From NCBI GenBank assembly GCA_024398965.1, contig JAKSIF010000013.1:1-64000 (forward strand): a stretch of 64,000 nt of DNA, read 5' to 3'. Shown in pieces: positions 30,431 to 38,729 of the stretch. The position numbers and the translations under genes were made by a program. Each line of letters starts with the position of its first letter. Position 1 is the first letter of the stretch. The stretch is from Fibrobacter sp. (GTDB lineage: Bacteria > Fibrobacterota > Fibrobacteria > Fibrobacterales > Fibrobacteraceae). Below the pieces are notes generated by a model that had not been told where the DNA came from, made no database searches, and saw nothing but the letters and a program-made list of their open reading frames with translations.

Positions 30431-31861
30431 ATGAAAAAAATGATGTTTGGGCTGGCTGCCGCTGTTGCAGCATTTGCAATTACCCCTAATCCGAATTTGA
30501 GCATCGGCAAGAATCTTTATGTAGATGGTGCTGTCAATTCCAACTGGAAGCCGGAAGTGTTTACCGATGGCCATCTGGATTTTAACCAGGTGGCTTCTGC
30601 AAGCGACTTTGCGTTGAACGTAGGGGAAGGCCCGACCAAGCTTTTCATTACCTGGGAAACCCGCGGTGACGAGGCCTGGATAGGCGACCAGTACGTGCAT
30701 GCCGCATCCTGCCAGCACAATCCCAAGGCAGATGCAAGTCTCCAGAATTTCAAGGTCATGACTTCTGCAAATTCTACCAACGGTGCAGATGGCGACTGGG
30801 AGACGGTGGCCGAAGTGGGCGAGAGCGGTGCCATGAGCAGAGGTCTCGCTATTGATTTTGCGGGCAAGTCCTGGTTCCGCATTATGGCGGACAAGGCTGT
30901 AACCAACCTGGAAGAAGTGGGCGCCTACGACATGAGCAAGGGCGGTGACGATACCTGGTTCTTCATGGGTACAAGTATCAGCCAGATGGGTATCAAGTCC
31001 ATCGAGGTGGACTCCAACTTTGCCCAATTGATCCACGCCCGCTATCCGGATTACTACCCCGTGATGCTTCGTGGCGGTATCGGCTGTGTCAATACCGACG
31101 GTGTAATCGATGGCTTGCAGTTCTACAGCGAGTATGTAGGCAACGTAAAGTACTGGGCCATCGAAATGGGTACCAATGATGCCTGGGGTGATGAGACCGG
31201 CTGGAACGTGGAACATTTCAAGAGCAATATGCAAGACATTATTGACGTGGCAAAACGCAATGGCGTCACTCCCATTATTGCCCGAATGATCGCTACCAAT
31301 CCCGATGTGGCCAAGTGGCAGGTGCACCAGGGTTATCTTGATGCCATTGACGAACTGACCGAGAAGAACAAGTTGCCCAAGGGTCCTGACTTCTTCGGCT
31401 ACTTCTCCAAGCATCCCGAGGAACTTTCCGCACAGGATGGCGTCCACCCGGCGGAAAAGGGTGCTGCCAGCATGCACCGCCTGTGGGCTGAGGCTATGGC
31501 GCCTCTTTACGAAGTCGGCGATAAGGGCAATGACGATGGTTCTGTGGGAGAAGGATCCGGTTCTGGAAACGAGACCAATTGCGTCGGTGGCGAGATGACA
31601 AATTGCGTAGGAAATGCCCAGGCGATAGTTTCTCGTAATGTACGTTTTGCCGTGCCTCAGATTCGCGTCAGCGGAAAAACCATTCTTGTGTCCGGTGCAG
31701 AATCTGCGAAGGTAATGATTATGGATGCCATGGGGCATGTGGTAGGCCGTCAGCAGGTAAATGGAGATGCCTTGGTATCTGCGGAGCTTCCTGCCGGCAA
31801 CTATGTTGTCCTAGTCCGCGACAAGAACATTTCCTATAGCGGCAAGGTCATGGTCAAATAA
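30431..31861 (+). CDS. Exported SGNH/GDSL hydrolase with C-terminal sorting-like domain
   Basis: About 476 residues. Start ATG 30431 is chosen for TTGGAGATT upstream and the signal peptide MKKMMFGLAAAVAAFA. Residues ~20-170 form a beta-sandwich-like front domain (VDGAVNSNWKPEVFTDGHLDF...TWETRGDEAW). The SGNH esterase follows: block I FMGTSISQMG, block III IEMGTNDAWGD and block V DGVHPAEKG. After a Gly/Ser/Asn linker with NCVGG repeats, the last ~75 residues (IRVSGKTILVSGAESAKVMIMDAMGHVVGR...LPAGNYVVLVRD) resemble type IX secretion C-terminal domains. Probably a deacetylase acting on acetylated xylan or similar. Confidence 0.82.
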   Translation: MKKMMFGLAAAVAAFAITPNPNLSIGKNLYVDGAVNSNWKPEVFTDGHLDFNQVASASDFALNVGEGPTKLFITWETRGDEAWIGDQYVHAASCQHNPKADASLQNFKVMTSANSTNGADGDWETVAEVGESGAMSRGLAIDFAGKSWFRIMADKAVTNLEEVGAYDMSKGGDDTWFFMGTSISQMGIKSIEVDSNFAQLIHARYPDYYPVMLRGGIGCVNTDGVIDGLQFYSEYVGNVKYWAIEMGTNDAWGDETGWNVEHFKSNMQDIIDVAKRNGVTPIIARMIATNPDVAKWQVHQGYLDAIDELTEKNKLPKGPDFFGYFSKHPEELSAQDGVHPAEKGAASMHRLWAEAMAPLYEVGDKGNDDGSVGEGSGSGNETNCVGGEMTNCVGNAQAIVSRNVRFAVPQIRVSGKTILVSGAESAKVMIMDAMGHVVGRQQVNGDALVSAELPAGNYVVLVRDKNISYSGKVMVK

Positions 31862-31890
31862 AAAAGTGAATTTGATTCCGCGTTTTTTAT

Positions 31891-31930
31891 AAGTGAGGTC
31901 CTGCAGAATTGCGGGACTTTACTTATTTAG
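31891..31930 (+). terminator. Terminator of the SGNH hydrolase gene
   Basis: AAGTGAGGTCCTGCA and TGCGGGACTTTACTT pair with two mismatches around AGAAT, followed by ATTTAG. The T-run is short, but the stem is long. Confidence 0.6.
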
Positions 31931-32005
31931 CTTATTTCCTTCTGGTTTGACAGTACGTACAGATTGTGTTAAATTTTGTCCGGGTTATTAAGTTAGGAGA
32001 CCCCC

Positions 32006-33457
32006 ATGAACATCAATTTGAATAGTGTACGTGCAGCCGTAGTAGGTTGCGTTTTGGTTTTTGGACTTTCTGCATGTGGCGATAGCGACAGCGGTACAGA
32101 TTCTTCAAAGTATGACGATGAATCTATGTCCTCCATGAGTGCGGACGGAAATTCCGATTCTAATGTAGAGTCGTCTTCCTCTGTCGATATGGGTTCCAAT
32201 TCGGAAACGGCAGAGGAGTCCAGTTCCAGTTCAAAAATAGCAGAAGAAGCAGATTCCAGTTCTGATACCGTGGAAGAATCCAGTTCCAGCGAAGATGCCT
32301 GTAAGGTTTATGAACCTATTGCGGGAGAGCCTGTCTCCGATGAACCTGCTGCACCTGTGTACAAGATTGAAGAAACCTGCGAAGAGGTGGGTGCTTGTAA
32401 TGCCATGGATGTTGACGATGTCTCGACTTGGCATTTTGTCCGCGAAGACAACTTTGGTGACGATGCGGAATACACTTATTCCGTCAGCGGTTCCAAATTG
32501 ACTCTGACCATTGTCTATGCCGATGGAACCAAGGATGTCGATAGTGATTCCTACAGCTTCTACAATATGGACAAGGAATCCGGAAAAACTATGGCTTTCA
32601 GCGCAGTCAAGTCTACTTGCATTGACGGTAAAGGCAATATTCACAGGGTGAAGGTATGTACCAAGGACTCTGTATTGGTTGATAGGATAATGCTGTTGCC
32701 TGAGTGGCCCCTTGACGATGTTGAAGCCGGTAGCAAGTACGATGCCGATAAGAATACTCTCACGGATCTTCGCGACAATCAGGTCTACAAGACTACGAAA
32801 ATCGGGAAGCAGGTGTGGATGGCTGAGAACTTGAACTATGCATATTTGCAGAACTCAATCACTTATAACGCTTGGGGAGACATATCAGAATATTCGTATG
32901 ATTCCACCAGTTTTTGCCACAATAACGTAGTTGCGAATTGTAAGAAATTTGGACGATTCTATACTTGGAGTGCTGCCATGGATAGCGCAGAGGTCTTTGA
33001 AAAGAATAGCGCTGGCTGTGGAACGTACGAAACCGCGGGACCGGGGTCTAGTCGCCCGAACACTTGTAAGCCGCAAGGGAATGTTCGCGGTGTATGTCCC
33101 AAGGGGTGGCACTTGCCTAGCAAGGACGAGTATAAGGAATTGCTGGCTGAGGTGGATAGTATTGTTGATCCAGAATTTCTTAACCGCTCGTATGCGGGTT
33201 ACAGGCTGAAATCTGTATGTAGCTGGAGAGAAAAGAACGGCAATGATGCAGTTGGCTTTAACGCACTTCCTGCGTCTTCTGGAAAAATAGGTGATATTGC
33301 GTCGTTCTGGTCTTCTACTCAGTATGACGATAATAGCGGGGGGTTAAATCCTAGTAGTGCCGCCTATGCGTTGAGTATGCAGTACAACTATGACGATACT
33401 TGGATGCATGGATTATTCAAGTCCGGTAGTTCTAGTGTTCGCTGCGTAATGGATTAA
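32006..33457 (+). CDS. TIGR02145-type (Fibrobacter major paralogous domain) lipoprotein
   Basis: A 483-residue lipoprotein: leader ending VFGLSAC-GDSDS, a long Ser/Glu linker (SSSSKIAEEADSSSDTVEESSSSE), an unassigned middle part (~100-240), then the paralogous domain (~250-483). Its signature runs LTDLRDNQVYKTTKIGKQVWMAENLNY, GRFYTWSAAMD, CPKGWHLPSKDEYKELL and FWSSTQYD...RCVMD, a FGE-sulfatase/C-lectin-like fold of unknown role, very abundant in this phylum. TAGGAGA precedes the ATG. A strong terminator follows. Surface location is likely; binding of plant cell-wall material is only a guess. Confidence 0.88.
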   Translation: MNINLNSVRAAVVGCVLVFGLSACGDSDSGTDSSKYDDESMSSMSADGNSDSNVESSSSVDMGSNSETAEESSSSSKIAEEADSSSDTVEESSSSEDACKVYEPIAGEPVSDEPAAPVYKIEETCEEVGACNAMDVDDVSTWHFVREDNFGDDAEYTYSVSGSKLTLTIVYADGTKDVDSDSYSFYNMDKESGKTMAFSAVKSTCIDGKGNIHRVKVCTKDSVLVDRIMLLPEWPLDDVEAGSKYDADKNTLTDLRDNQVYKTTKIGKQVWMAENLNYAYLQNSITYNAWGDISEYSYDSTSFCHNNVVANCKKFGRFYTWSAAMDSAEVFEKNSAGCGTYETAGPGSSRPNTCKPQGNVRGVCPKGWHLPSKDEYKELLAEVDSIVDPEFLNRSYAGYRLKSVCSWREKNGNDAVGFNALPASSGKIGDIASFWSSTQYDDNSGGLNPSSAAYALSMQYNYDDTWMHGLFKSGSSSVRCVMD

Positions 33458-33477
33458 AAGAATAATGGATTAAAAGA

Positions 33478-33506
33478 ACGGTCCCCTAAAGGGACCGTTT
33501 TTTAGT
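33478..33506 (+). terminator. Terminator of the TIGR02145-type gene
   Basis: ACGGTCCC-CTAAA-GGGACCGT followed by TTTTT. Just before it a 16-base unit (GGATTAAAAGAATAAT) is repeated in part, so the last codons and stop region look locally duplicated. Confidence 0.9.
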
Positions 33507-33597
33507 GTTTTTTTGAACAGTTAGAAACTGTCTACTGGATAATGCTGTAGGTATAATAAGGATTGATTCTTGGCGAAATAGAATTCGTTGAAGTGAA

Positions 33598-35181
33598 TTA
33601 TTTCTTCAACTTCAGCTTTCTCAGTACTTTTCCAAGAAGTTCGTTGAGGATATCGCCGGCATCCTTGCTTCCCAGGAGTTTCTGGATGAACAGGGTGACG
33701 CAAAGCAATACGACGCCTGCTGCACAGCTGTAGATTACAAGTACCACAAGGCTTGTGCTGCGGACGAATTCGCCTGTGACGTGGTCAAGGCCAAGAGCTG
33801 CGCATATCATGATGCCGAAGGCTACCAGGGCGCGGAACATGTTCAAGAGTGCGTTCTTCATGCCGTCGGTGCCGTTCTTGCGAGCCCACATAAAGATCAT
33901 GGAAATCACCTGCAGAAGGGCTCCGGTGGCGCCTACGATAGGCACGCTCTTGATGCCCAGAGGTTCGGAGAGCAGAATGTAGGCGGGAATGGTTGCTGCA
34001 AAGATTCCGGTGTTCAGAAGCGTAGGCAGCCACATGCGTTCTGCGGCGTAGAAGCTTCGTACAAGGACTGCCTGGAGGCAGAGTCCCAAGCTTACGGGCA
34101 GGTACCAGCGCAAAATTTCGGTAATGGCTTCAGTGGTTTCGCGATGGAAGGCGCCGCGTTCAAAGAGGATTCGCACGGCAGGGAAGGAGAGTGCCCATAC
34201 GGCCACAACTGCGGGAATCAGGATGCAGAACATGCGAGAAAGGCTCTTCCAGATTTTTTCGTTCAGTTCCTTGATGTGGCCTTCCTTTACAAGGCGGGCC
34301 ATGTCGGGGTAACTGGTGACGGAAACAGAGAAACCGAAGACAGCCACCAGCGTGTACATCACGCGGTAGGCGTAATTCAGGCTAGAAATACCGCTGCCCC
34401 CAAAGCTACTTCCAAAACTACGGATGATGAATTCAAGACCGAACATGGAGCCAACGCCCAGGGACATGGGCAACATCATCTTGAAATAGCGTACAATGTC
34501 GGGATGGGTGGGCTGCATGATCAGTTCGTACTTGACTCCGCCACGCTTGGCGCCAAAAATCTGCAGGGCGAAGAATCCGATGAAGGCGCCAACGGGAACA
34601 CCCCAGGCGAAACCTTCCAGGCCGTAGTTCACGCCGCTGTACTTACCGAGAAGAATTCCAAGCAGGCCGCCGCCAACGATTGCCACGTTGTAAATCAAGC
34701 CGGTGAGGGAGGGTATCAGGAACTGCTTGCGTGTGTGTTGCACTGCAACGAGAATGCTTCCTACAAAGATGAAAATCTGGCCAGGCAGAATAATGCGGCC
34801 GTAGTAGGTGGCGCGTTCAAGAAGTTCCGCGCTTGCTCCGCTTGTAGTAAGGAGCGTCAATAGTTCCGGCATAAAGATGAATGCGGGCACCACAAGCACT
34901 AGCAAGATCATGCCGAAGGTGTTTAGCACATTGCTAAAGAACTTCCAGCTCTTCTCCTCGTCGCCGGCAACTTTATATCCGGTAAAGATCGGGATAAAGA
35001 TAATGCTCAAAAATCCGGTACTTACTACATGATTCAGAATGTCGGGAATCATGAAGGCCAGATCCAGGGCGTTCTTTTCCAGCGACACGCCGGCGGCATG
35101 GGCCAGGAGCATTTCACGGAAGATTCCCAGCACGCGGCTGAGCAACATACTGACAGCAACAATTATGGCAGCTTTATTCAT
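33598..35181 (-). CDS. murJ: Lipid II flippase MurJ
   Basis: A 527-residue membrane protein with about fourteen segments of the MVF/MOP superfamily. It starts MNKAAIIVAVSMLLSRVLGIFREMLLAHAAG, with the RxxGxxRE block of MurJ, and contains MLPMSLGVGSMFGLEFIIRSFGS and FYAAERMWLPTLLNTGIFA. It flips lipid II across the inner membrane for peptidoglycan synthesis. An in-frame extension upstream of 35181 runs into the divergent gene and is not expected to be translated. Divergent from the barrel gene at 35209 with a 27-base gap. Length matches the family. Confidence 0.93.
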   Translation of the reverse strand: MNKAAIIVAVSMLLSRVLGIFREMLLAHAAGVSLEKNALDLAFMIPDILNHVVSTGFLSIIFIPIFTGYKVAGDEEKSWKFFSNVLNTFGMILLVLVVPAFIFMPELLTLLTTSGASAELLERATYYGRIILPGQIFIFVGSILVAVQHTRKQFLIPSLTGLIYNVAIVGGGLLGILLGKYSGVNYGLEGFAWGVPVGAFIGFFALQIFGAKRGGVKYELIMQPTHPDIVRYFKMMLPMSLGVGSMFGLEFIIRSFGSSFGGSGISSLNYAYRVMYTLVAVFGFSVSVTSYPDMARLVKEGHIKELNEKIWKSLSRMFCILIPAVVAVWALSFPAVRILFERGAFHRETTEAITEILRWYLPVSLGLCLQAVLVRSFYAAERMWLPTLLNTGIFAATIPAYILLSEPLGIKSVPIVGATGALLQVISMIFMWARKNGTDGMKNALLNMFRALVAFGIMICAALGLDHVTGEFVRSTSLVVLVIYSCAAGVVLLCVTLFIQKLLGSKDAGDILNELLGKVLRKLKLKK

Positions 35182-35208
35182 GAAGTCAAAGTTAGTATAT
35201 TTAGGGAC

Positions 35209-35838
35209 ATGAAAAAGTTCCTTGCAATTCTCTTCCTTGCATTGGCAAGCATCGCCTTTGCTCAAGATGACGTAACTACTGGTCCCTACCAGCCTGTTGC
35301 TACAGAAGTGCGTCAGGCCCAAAATACGGATGATGATCCGATGATGGCTCCCAAGCGTCCTTCCTACAATTTCCGCAGTTGGGGTCTTGGCCTTGGCGTG
35401 TGGCACAACTGGAAAGATTCCGAGAAGAACCCCAAGCGTGACTGGGACCAGGCTGTTCTATTCCACCACGGCCGCATCTGGGAAATGACAACCCATGGCG
35501 CAATCACCTTCATGGACAATGCGAATATTTCCGTCGGTGATGAATTCGAACTTCACGAAACTGCCTTGATTGGTGGTCGATACTTCTTTGCCGACCAGGT
35601 TTTCTCTCCTTATGTTGGAGCTGGCTTTGGTGTGGGTATCCAGTATGACTCTCACTACGATGATTTCAGTGAGGCCTTCGCTCTTGGCTTTGCTGGCGGA
35701 TTGGAAGCCGGCTTGGTTATTTTCCGTACCTCTACAACCCAGCTTGAAATTGGTGCCGGTTACGACATCATGATGGATGGATTTGATACGGACCGTCTTT
35801 TCGGCTCCTTCAATTTCTACCTGGCAATCAACTACTAG
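35209..35838 (+). CDS. Outer-membrane beta-barrel protein
   Basis: A 209-residue exported protein. Signal peptide MKKFLAILFLALASIAFA, then a short spacer and about eight amphipathic strands (YNFRSWGLGLGVWHNW, ALIGGRYFFADQVFSPYVGAGFGVGIQYD, EAGLVIFRTSTTQLEIGAGYDIM), ending FNFYLAINY with aromatic last residue as in OmpA-like barrels. A TATATTTA box lies 5 bases before the ATG, so the mRNA may start at or near the start codon. The short space to murJ implies shared divergent control. Function not assigned; likely a small OmpW/OmpA-like barrel. Confidence 0.78.
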   Translation: MKKFLAILFLALASIAFAQDDVTTGPYQPVATEVRQAQNTDDDPMMAPKRPSYNFRSWGLGLGVWHNWKDSEKNPKRDWDQAVLFHHGRIWEMTTHGAITFMDNANISVGDEFELHETALIGGRYFFADQVFSPYVGAGFGVGIQYDSHYDDFSEAFALGFAGGLEAGLVIFRTSTTQLEIGAGYDIMMDGFDTDRLFGSFNFYLAINY

Positions 35839-35866
35839 TTTTGAAGCTAAAACAAGCTAAATGAAA

Positions 35867-35905
35867 AAGCCCCGACGCTAAGGCATCGGAGCTTAATTTT
35901 TTTGA
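35867..35905. terminator. Bidirectional terminator
   Basis: AAGCCCCGA...TCGGAGCTT, with ATTTTTTTG after it on the plus side and an AAAAAG run before it. It serves the barrel gene (plus) and perhaps ahcY (minus), which stops at 35951. Confidence 0.8.
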
Positions 35906-35950
35906 ATTCGACAGTTGTTGTCTTAGCGAAAGACTACGACCACCTAGTGC

Positions 35951-37204
35951 TTACACGTCCAGGTTGTAGGAGTGCAGGTACTTTTCCTGTTCGGCAGTCA
36001 AGACGTCGATTTCCTTGCCCAGGAACTTCAGCTTCTTGCGTGCCACTTCGTGGTCCACTTCGCGGGGTACGTCGATGATCTTTTCCTTCAGCTCGCCGGC
36101 GTGTTCCACCAGGTACTTTGCGGAAAGAGCCTGGATGGCAAAGCTCATGTCCATGATTTCTGCCGGATGGCCGTCGCCGCAGGCAAGGTTCACCAGGCGG
36201 CCTTCACCCAGCACGAATACCCACTGGCCGGTAGGCAGCTTGTAGCCCATGATGTTCTTGCGCTGTTCACGCATTTCCACGGCGTTCTTCTTCAGCCATG
36301 CCACATCAATTTCGCAGTCGAAGTGACCTGCGTTGGCGAGGATGGCACCGTCCTTCATTACGGAAAGGTCTTCGGCATCGATGACGCCGTCGCAACCGGT
36401 AACGGTCACGAAGAAGTCGCCGATCTTTGCAGCTTCGCGCATGGGCATTACGTCAAAGCCGTCCATCACGGCCTCGATAGCCTTCACCGGATCCACTTCG
36501 GTGACGATGACGCGGGCGCCGAGGCCCTTGGCGCGCATGGCGGTACCCTTACCGCACCAGCCGTAACCAGCCACAACAACCTGCTTGCCAGCCACGATCA
36601 GGTTGGTAGTACGGTTGATGCCGTCCCATACGGACTGACCGGTACCGTAGCGGTTGTCAAAGAGATGCTTACAGTCGGCATTGTTCACGCGGACCATGGG
36701 GAACATCAGCTTGCCGGCCTTGTTCATGGCTTCCAGGCGGATGATACCGGTGGTGGTTTCTTCGCAGCCGCCGATAATGTTGGGGATGAGTTCCGGCATT
36801 TCGTTGTGGACCATGTTCACCAGGTCGCCACCGTCATCGATAATGATGTTGGGGCCGCACTGCAGAGTGTGGCGGATATGGTCTTCGTATTCCTTGCCGG
36901 TAGCGTTGTACCAGGCGTGAACCTCCATGCCTTCCTTCACGAGGGCGGCAGCAACGTCATCCTGGGTAGAAAGCGGGTTGGAACCGGTCACGTACATTTC
37001 TGCACCGCCGGCCTTCAGCACCTGGCACAGGTAACCAGTCTTTGCTTCCAGATGGACGGAGAGTGCAATCTTCTTGCCGGCAAAGGGCTTGGTCTTTTCG
37101 AATTCTTCCTTCAGCATACCAAGAAGGCTGCAGTTACGGTGAACCCATTCCAGCTTGCGTTCGCCAGATTCGGCCAGGCTAATGTCTCTGATTTCACTTG
37201 CCAT
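35951..37204 (-). CDS. ahcY: Adenosylhomocysteinase
   Basis: A 417-residue NAD-dependent enzyme that splits S-adenosylhomocysteine to adenosine and homocysteine. Conserved parts: ALSVHLEAKTGYL, NPLSTQDDVAAAL, IDDGGDLVN, GGCEETTTGIIRL, NNADCKHLFDNRYGTGQS, the NAD site VVAGYGWCGKGTAMRAKGLGA, and the C-terminal LKFLGKEIDVLTAEQEKYL. The usual final lysine-tyrosine pair is replaced by a short SYNLDV end. AAAGGAAAATAAT precedes the ATG. A structured 136-base leader separates it from mtaD on the same strand, a nucleoside deaminase that uses the same substrate family. Confidence 0.97.
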   Translation of the reverse strand: MASEIRDISLAESGERKLEWVHRNCSLLGMLKEEFEKTKPFAGKKIALSVHLEAKTGYLCQVLKAGGAEMYVTGSNPLSTQDDVAAALVKEGMEVHAWYNATGKEYEDHIRHTLQCGPNIIIDDGGDLVNMVHNEMPELIPNIIGGCEETTTGIIRLEAMNKAGKLMFPMVRVNNADCKHLFDNRYGTGQSVWDGINRTTNLIVAGKQVVVAGYGWCGKGTAMRAKGLGARVIVTEVDPVKAIEAVMDGFDVMPMREAAKIGDFFVTVTGCDGVIDAEDLSVMKDGAILANAGHFDCEIDVAWLKKNAVEMREQRKNIMGYKLPTGQWVFVLGEGRLVNLACGDGHPAEIMDMSFAIQALSAKYLVEHAGELKEKIIDVPREVDHEVARKKLKFLGKEIDVLTAEQEKYLHSYNLDV

Positions 37205-37340
37205 ATTATTTTCCTTTAAGGTAGAGTTCCGTGCGGAACCCCTATTTGGTTTGTGTTATCACCGCGGCACTACGCCACGGGCCAGCCGAATTTTTAGGGA
37301 TGGTCGTCTGTCCTATCATCCGTTTTTCAAAAATAAAAAT
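37205..37340 (-). promoter_or_regulatory. Structured leader of ahcY, candidate riboswitch
   Basis: Between mtaD and ahcY the minus strand can fold into three hairpins: GGATG/CATCC around 37297-37320; CCGTGGC-GTAGT-GCCGCGG (37261-37279, one mismatch); and GGGGTTCC-GCAC-GGAACTCT (about 37223-37243) placed just before the AAAGGA binding site. The sequence GTGATAACACAAACC lies between the last two. ahcY genes are often preceded by SAH riboswitches, but this does not match the SAH, SAM-I, SAM-II or SAM-III patterns I know. Possible new class or simple attenuator. Confidence 0.4.
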
Positions 37341-38660
37341 TTAAACGTAATCCTTATTTTCCAGGCCCATGCGCTTGATGATTTCGTTTACCTTCTGGTA
37401 GATGAGCTTTTCATCGAGGGTCAGAACCTTGCGGCCTTCCATGGTCACCTTACCGTCGATAATCACGGTGTCCACTTCGGACCCGTTGGCGGAATAGGAA
37501 AGGCCTGCGATCAGGTTGTTCTTGGGCATCAGGGAAGGATTGTTCAAGTCAAGGATTGCGATGTCCGCCTTCTTGCCTACTTCCAGGGAACCGATCTTGT
37601 CTTCCAGGCAGAGGGCCTTGGCGCCATTGAGGGTGGCCATGCGGAATACGTCGCGGGCGCTTACGCACTGGGGGCTCTTGTGGGTGCCCTTGTGGATCAA
37701 GGCCATGAGGCTCATTTCGTGGAACATGTTCAGGGAGTTGTTGCTTGCGGCGCCGTCAGTACCCAGGCACACGTTGATGCCCTTGGCCATCATTTCGGGA
37801 ACAGGGGCGAAGCCGTTACCCAGCTTCATGTTGCTTGCCGGGTTAGAAACAACGGAAACGTTCTTCTTGGCCATGATTTCCATGTCGGCGTCGTCCACCT
37901 GGACGCAGTGGGCGGCAATGCAGGGAACATCAAAGAGGCCGTTCTTGTCGGCCATGACGATGGGGGAGTAGCCGTACTTTTCCTGGGTGCCCTGGATTTC
38001 GGCAACACTTTCGGAAAGATGCACATGAATGCCGATGCCCGCCTTCTTGGCTTCGTCGGAAACGCGACGGAAATAATCCTCGGTGCAGGTATAGGGAGCG
38101 TGGGGGCCGAACTTGAAGGTAATGCGGTCGCAGTCCTTGCAGAATTCCATTTCGTCGTAAGTCTGCTGGATACGTCCGCCGTCGTCTTCGGCGCTACCCA
38201 CGAGGCCGCGGCACATGACGGCACGCATGCCTGATTCCTTGATGGCCCTGGTAGTCTGCTTGATGTTCATCATCATGTCGTTAAAGCAGGTGGTGCCGCT
38301 CTTCATCATTTCGATGATGGCAAGGCAGGCGCCCCAGTAGGTGTCCTCGTCGGTCATCTTCTGCTCGATGGGATCGATGGTCCCGAACAGCCAATCCATA
38401 AAGGAAAGGTCGTCGGCCACGTTGCGCATGAAGCTCATGTAGGAATGAGTGTGGCAGTTTACCAAACCGGGAATGGCCAGCTTGTCGGTACCGTCGATGA
38501 CCTTGTCTGCCTTGAAGCCAGCGGGAGCTTCACCAATGGCAACGATCTTGTCGCCTTCGATGTAGATGGAGGTTTCCTTGACTTCGTCTTTGGCGCTGCC
38601 GTTTTCGCTAGCGTTCTTGACCGGCACGATGGCCAAAATATTTTTGAGTTCAATACCCAT
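37341..38660 (-). CDS. mtaD: 5-methylthioadenosine/S-adenosylhomocysteine deaminase
   Basis: About 439 residues of the amidohydrolase superfamily. Metal ligands are in LVNCHTHSYMSFMR (HxH), IHVHLSES, AAHCVQVDD and LGTDGAASNN (final Asp); GTTCFNDMM and HAPYTC are typical of MtaD. It deaminates SAH and methylthioadenosine to the inosine forms, joining it functionally with ahcY downstream. ATG 38660 is chosen over 38681 because AAGGAACTACC sits just before it. Other members act as guanine or chlorohydrolase-type deaminases, but context favours the SAH/MTA substrate. Confidence 0.88.
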   Translation of the reverse strand: MGIELKNILAIVPVKNASENGSAKDEVKETSIYIEGDKIVAIGEAPAGFKADKVIDGTDKLAIPGLVNCHTHSYMSFMRNVADDLSFMDWLFGTIDPIEQKMTDEDTYWGACLAIIEMMKSGTTCFNDMMMNIKQTTRAIKESGMRAVMCRGLVGSAEDDGGRIQQTYDEMEFCKDCDRITFKFGPHAPYTCTEDYFRRVSDEAKKAGIGIHVHLSESVAEIQGTQEKYGYSPIVMADKNGLFDVPCIAAHCVQVDDADMEIMAKKNVSVVSNPASNMKLGNGFAPVPEMMAKGINVCLGTDGAASNNSLNMFHEMSLMALIHKGTHKSPQCVSARDVFRMATLNGAKALCLEDKIGSLEVGKKADIAILDLNNPSLMPKNNLIAGLSYSANGSEVDTVIIDGKVTMEGRKVLTLDEKLIYQKVNEIIKRMGLENKDYV

Positions 38661-38729
38661 GGTAGTTCCTTGTTTTTTCAAAGTGAAAAATAGAAATTTA
38701 CAGTGGAAGTGTTATATTTAAGTCCGCTT

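Noticed and set aside
27213-31738. Long minus-strand frames opposite GH45 genes 1-2 and the SGNH hydrolase
   Set aside because: Shadows of real plus-strand genes that have signal peptides and catalytic motifs.
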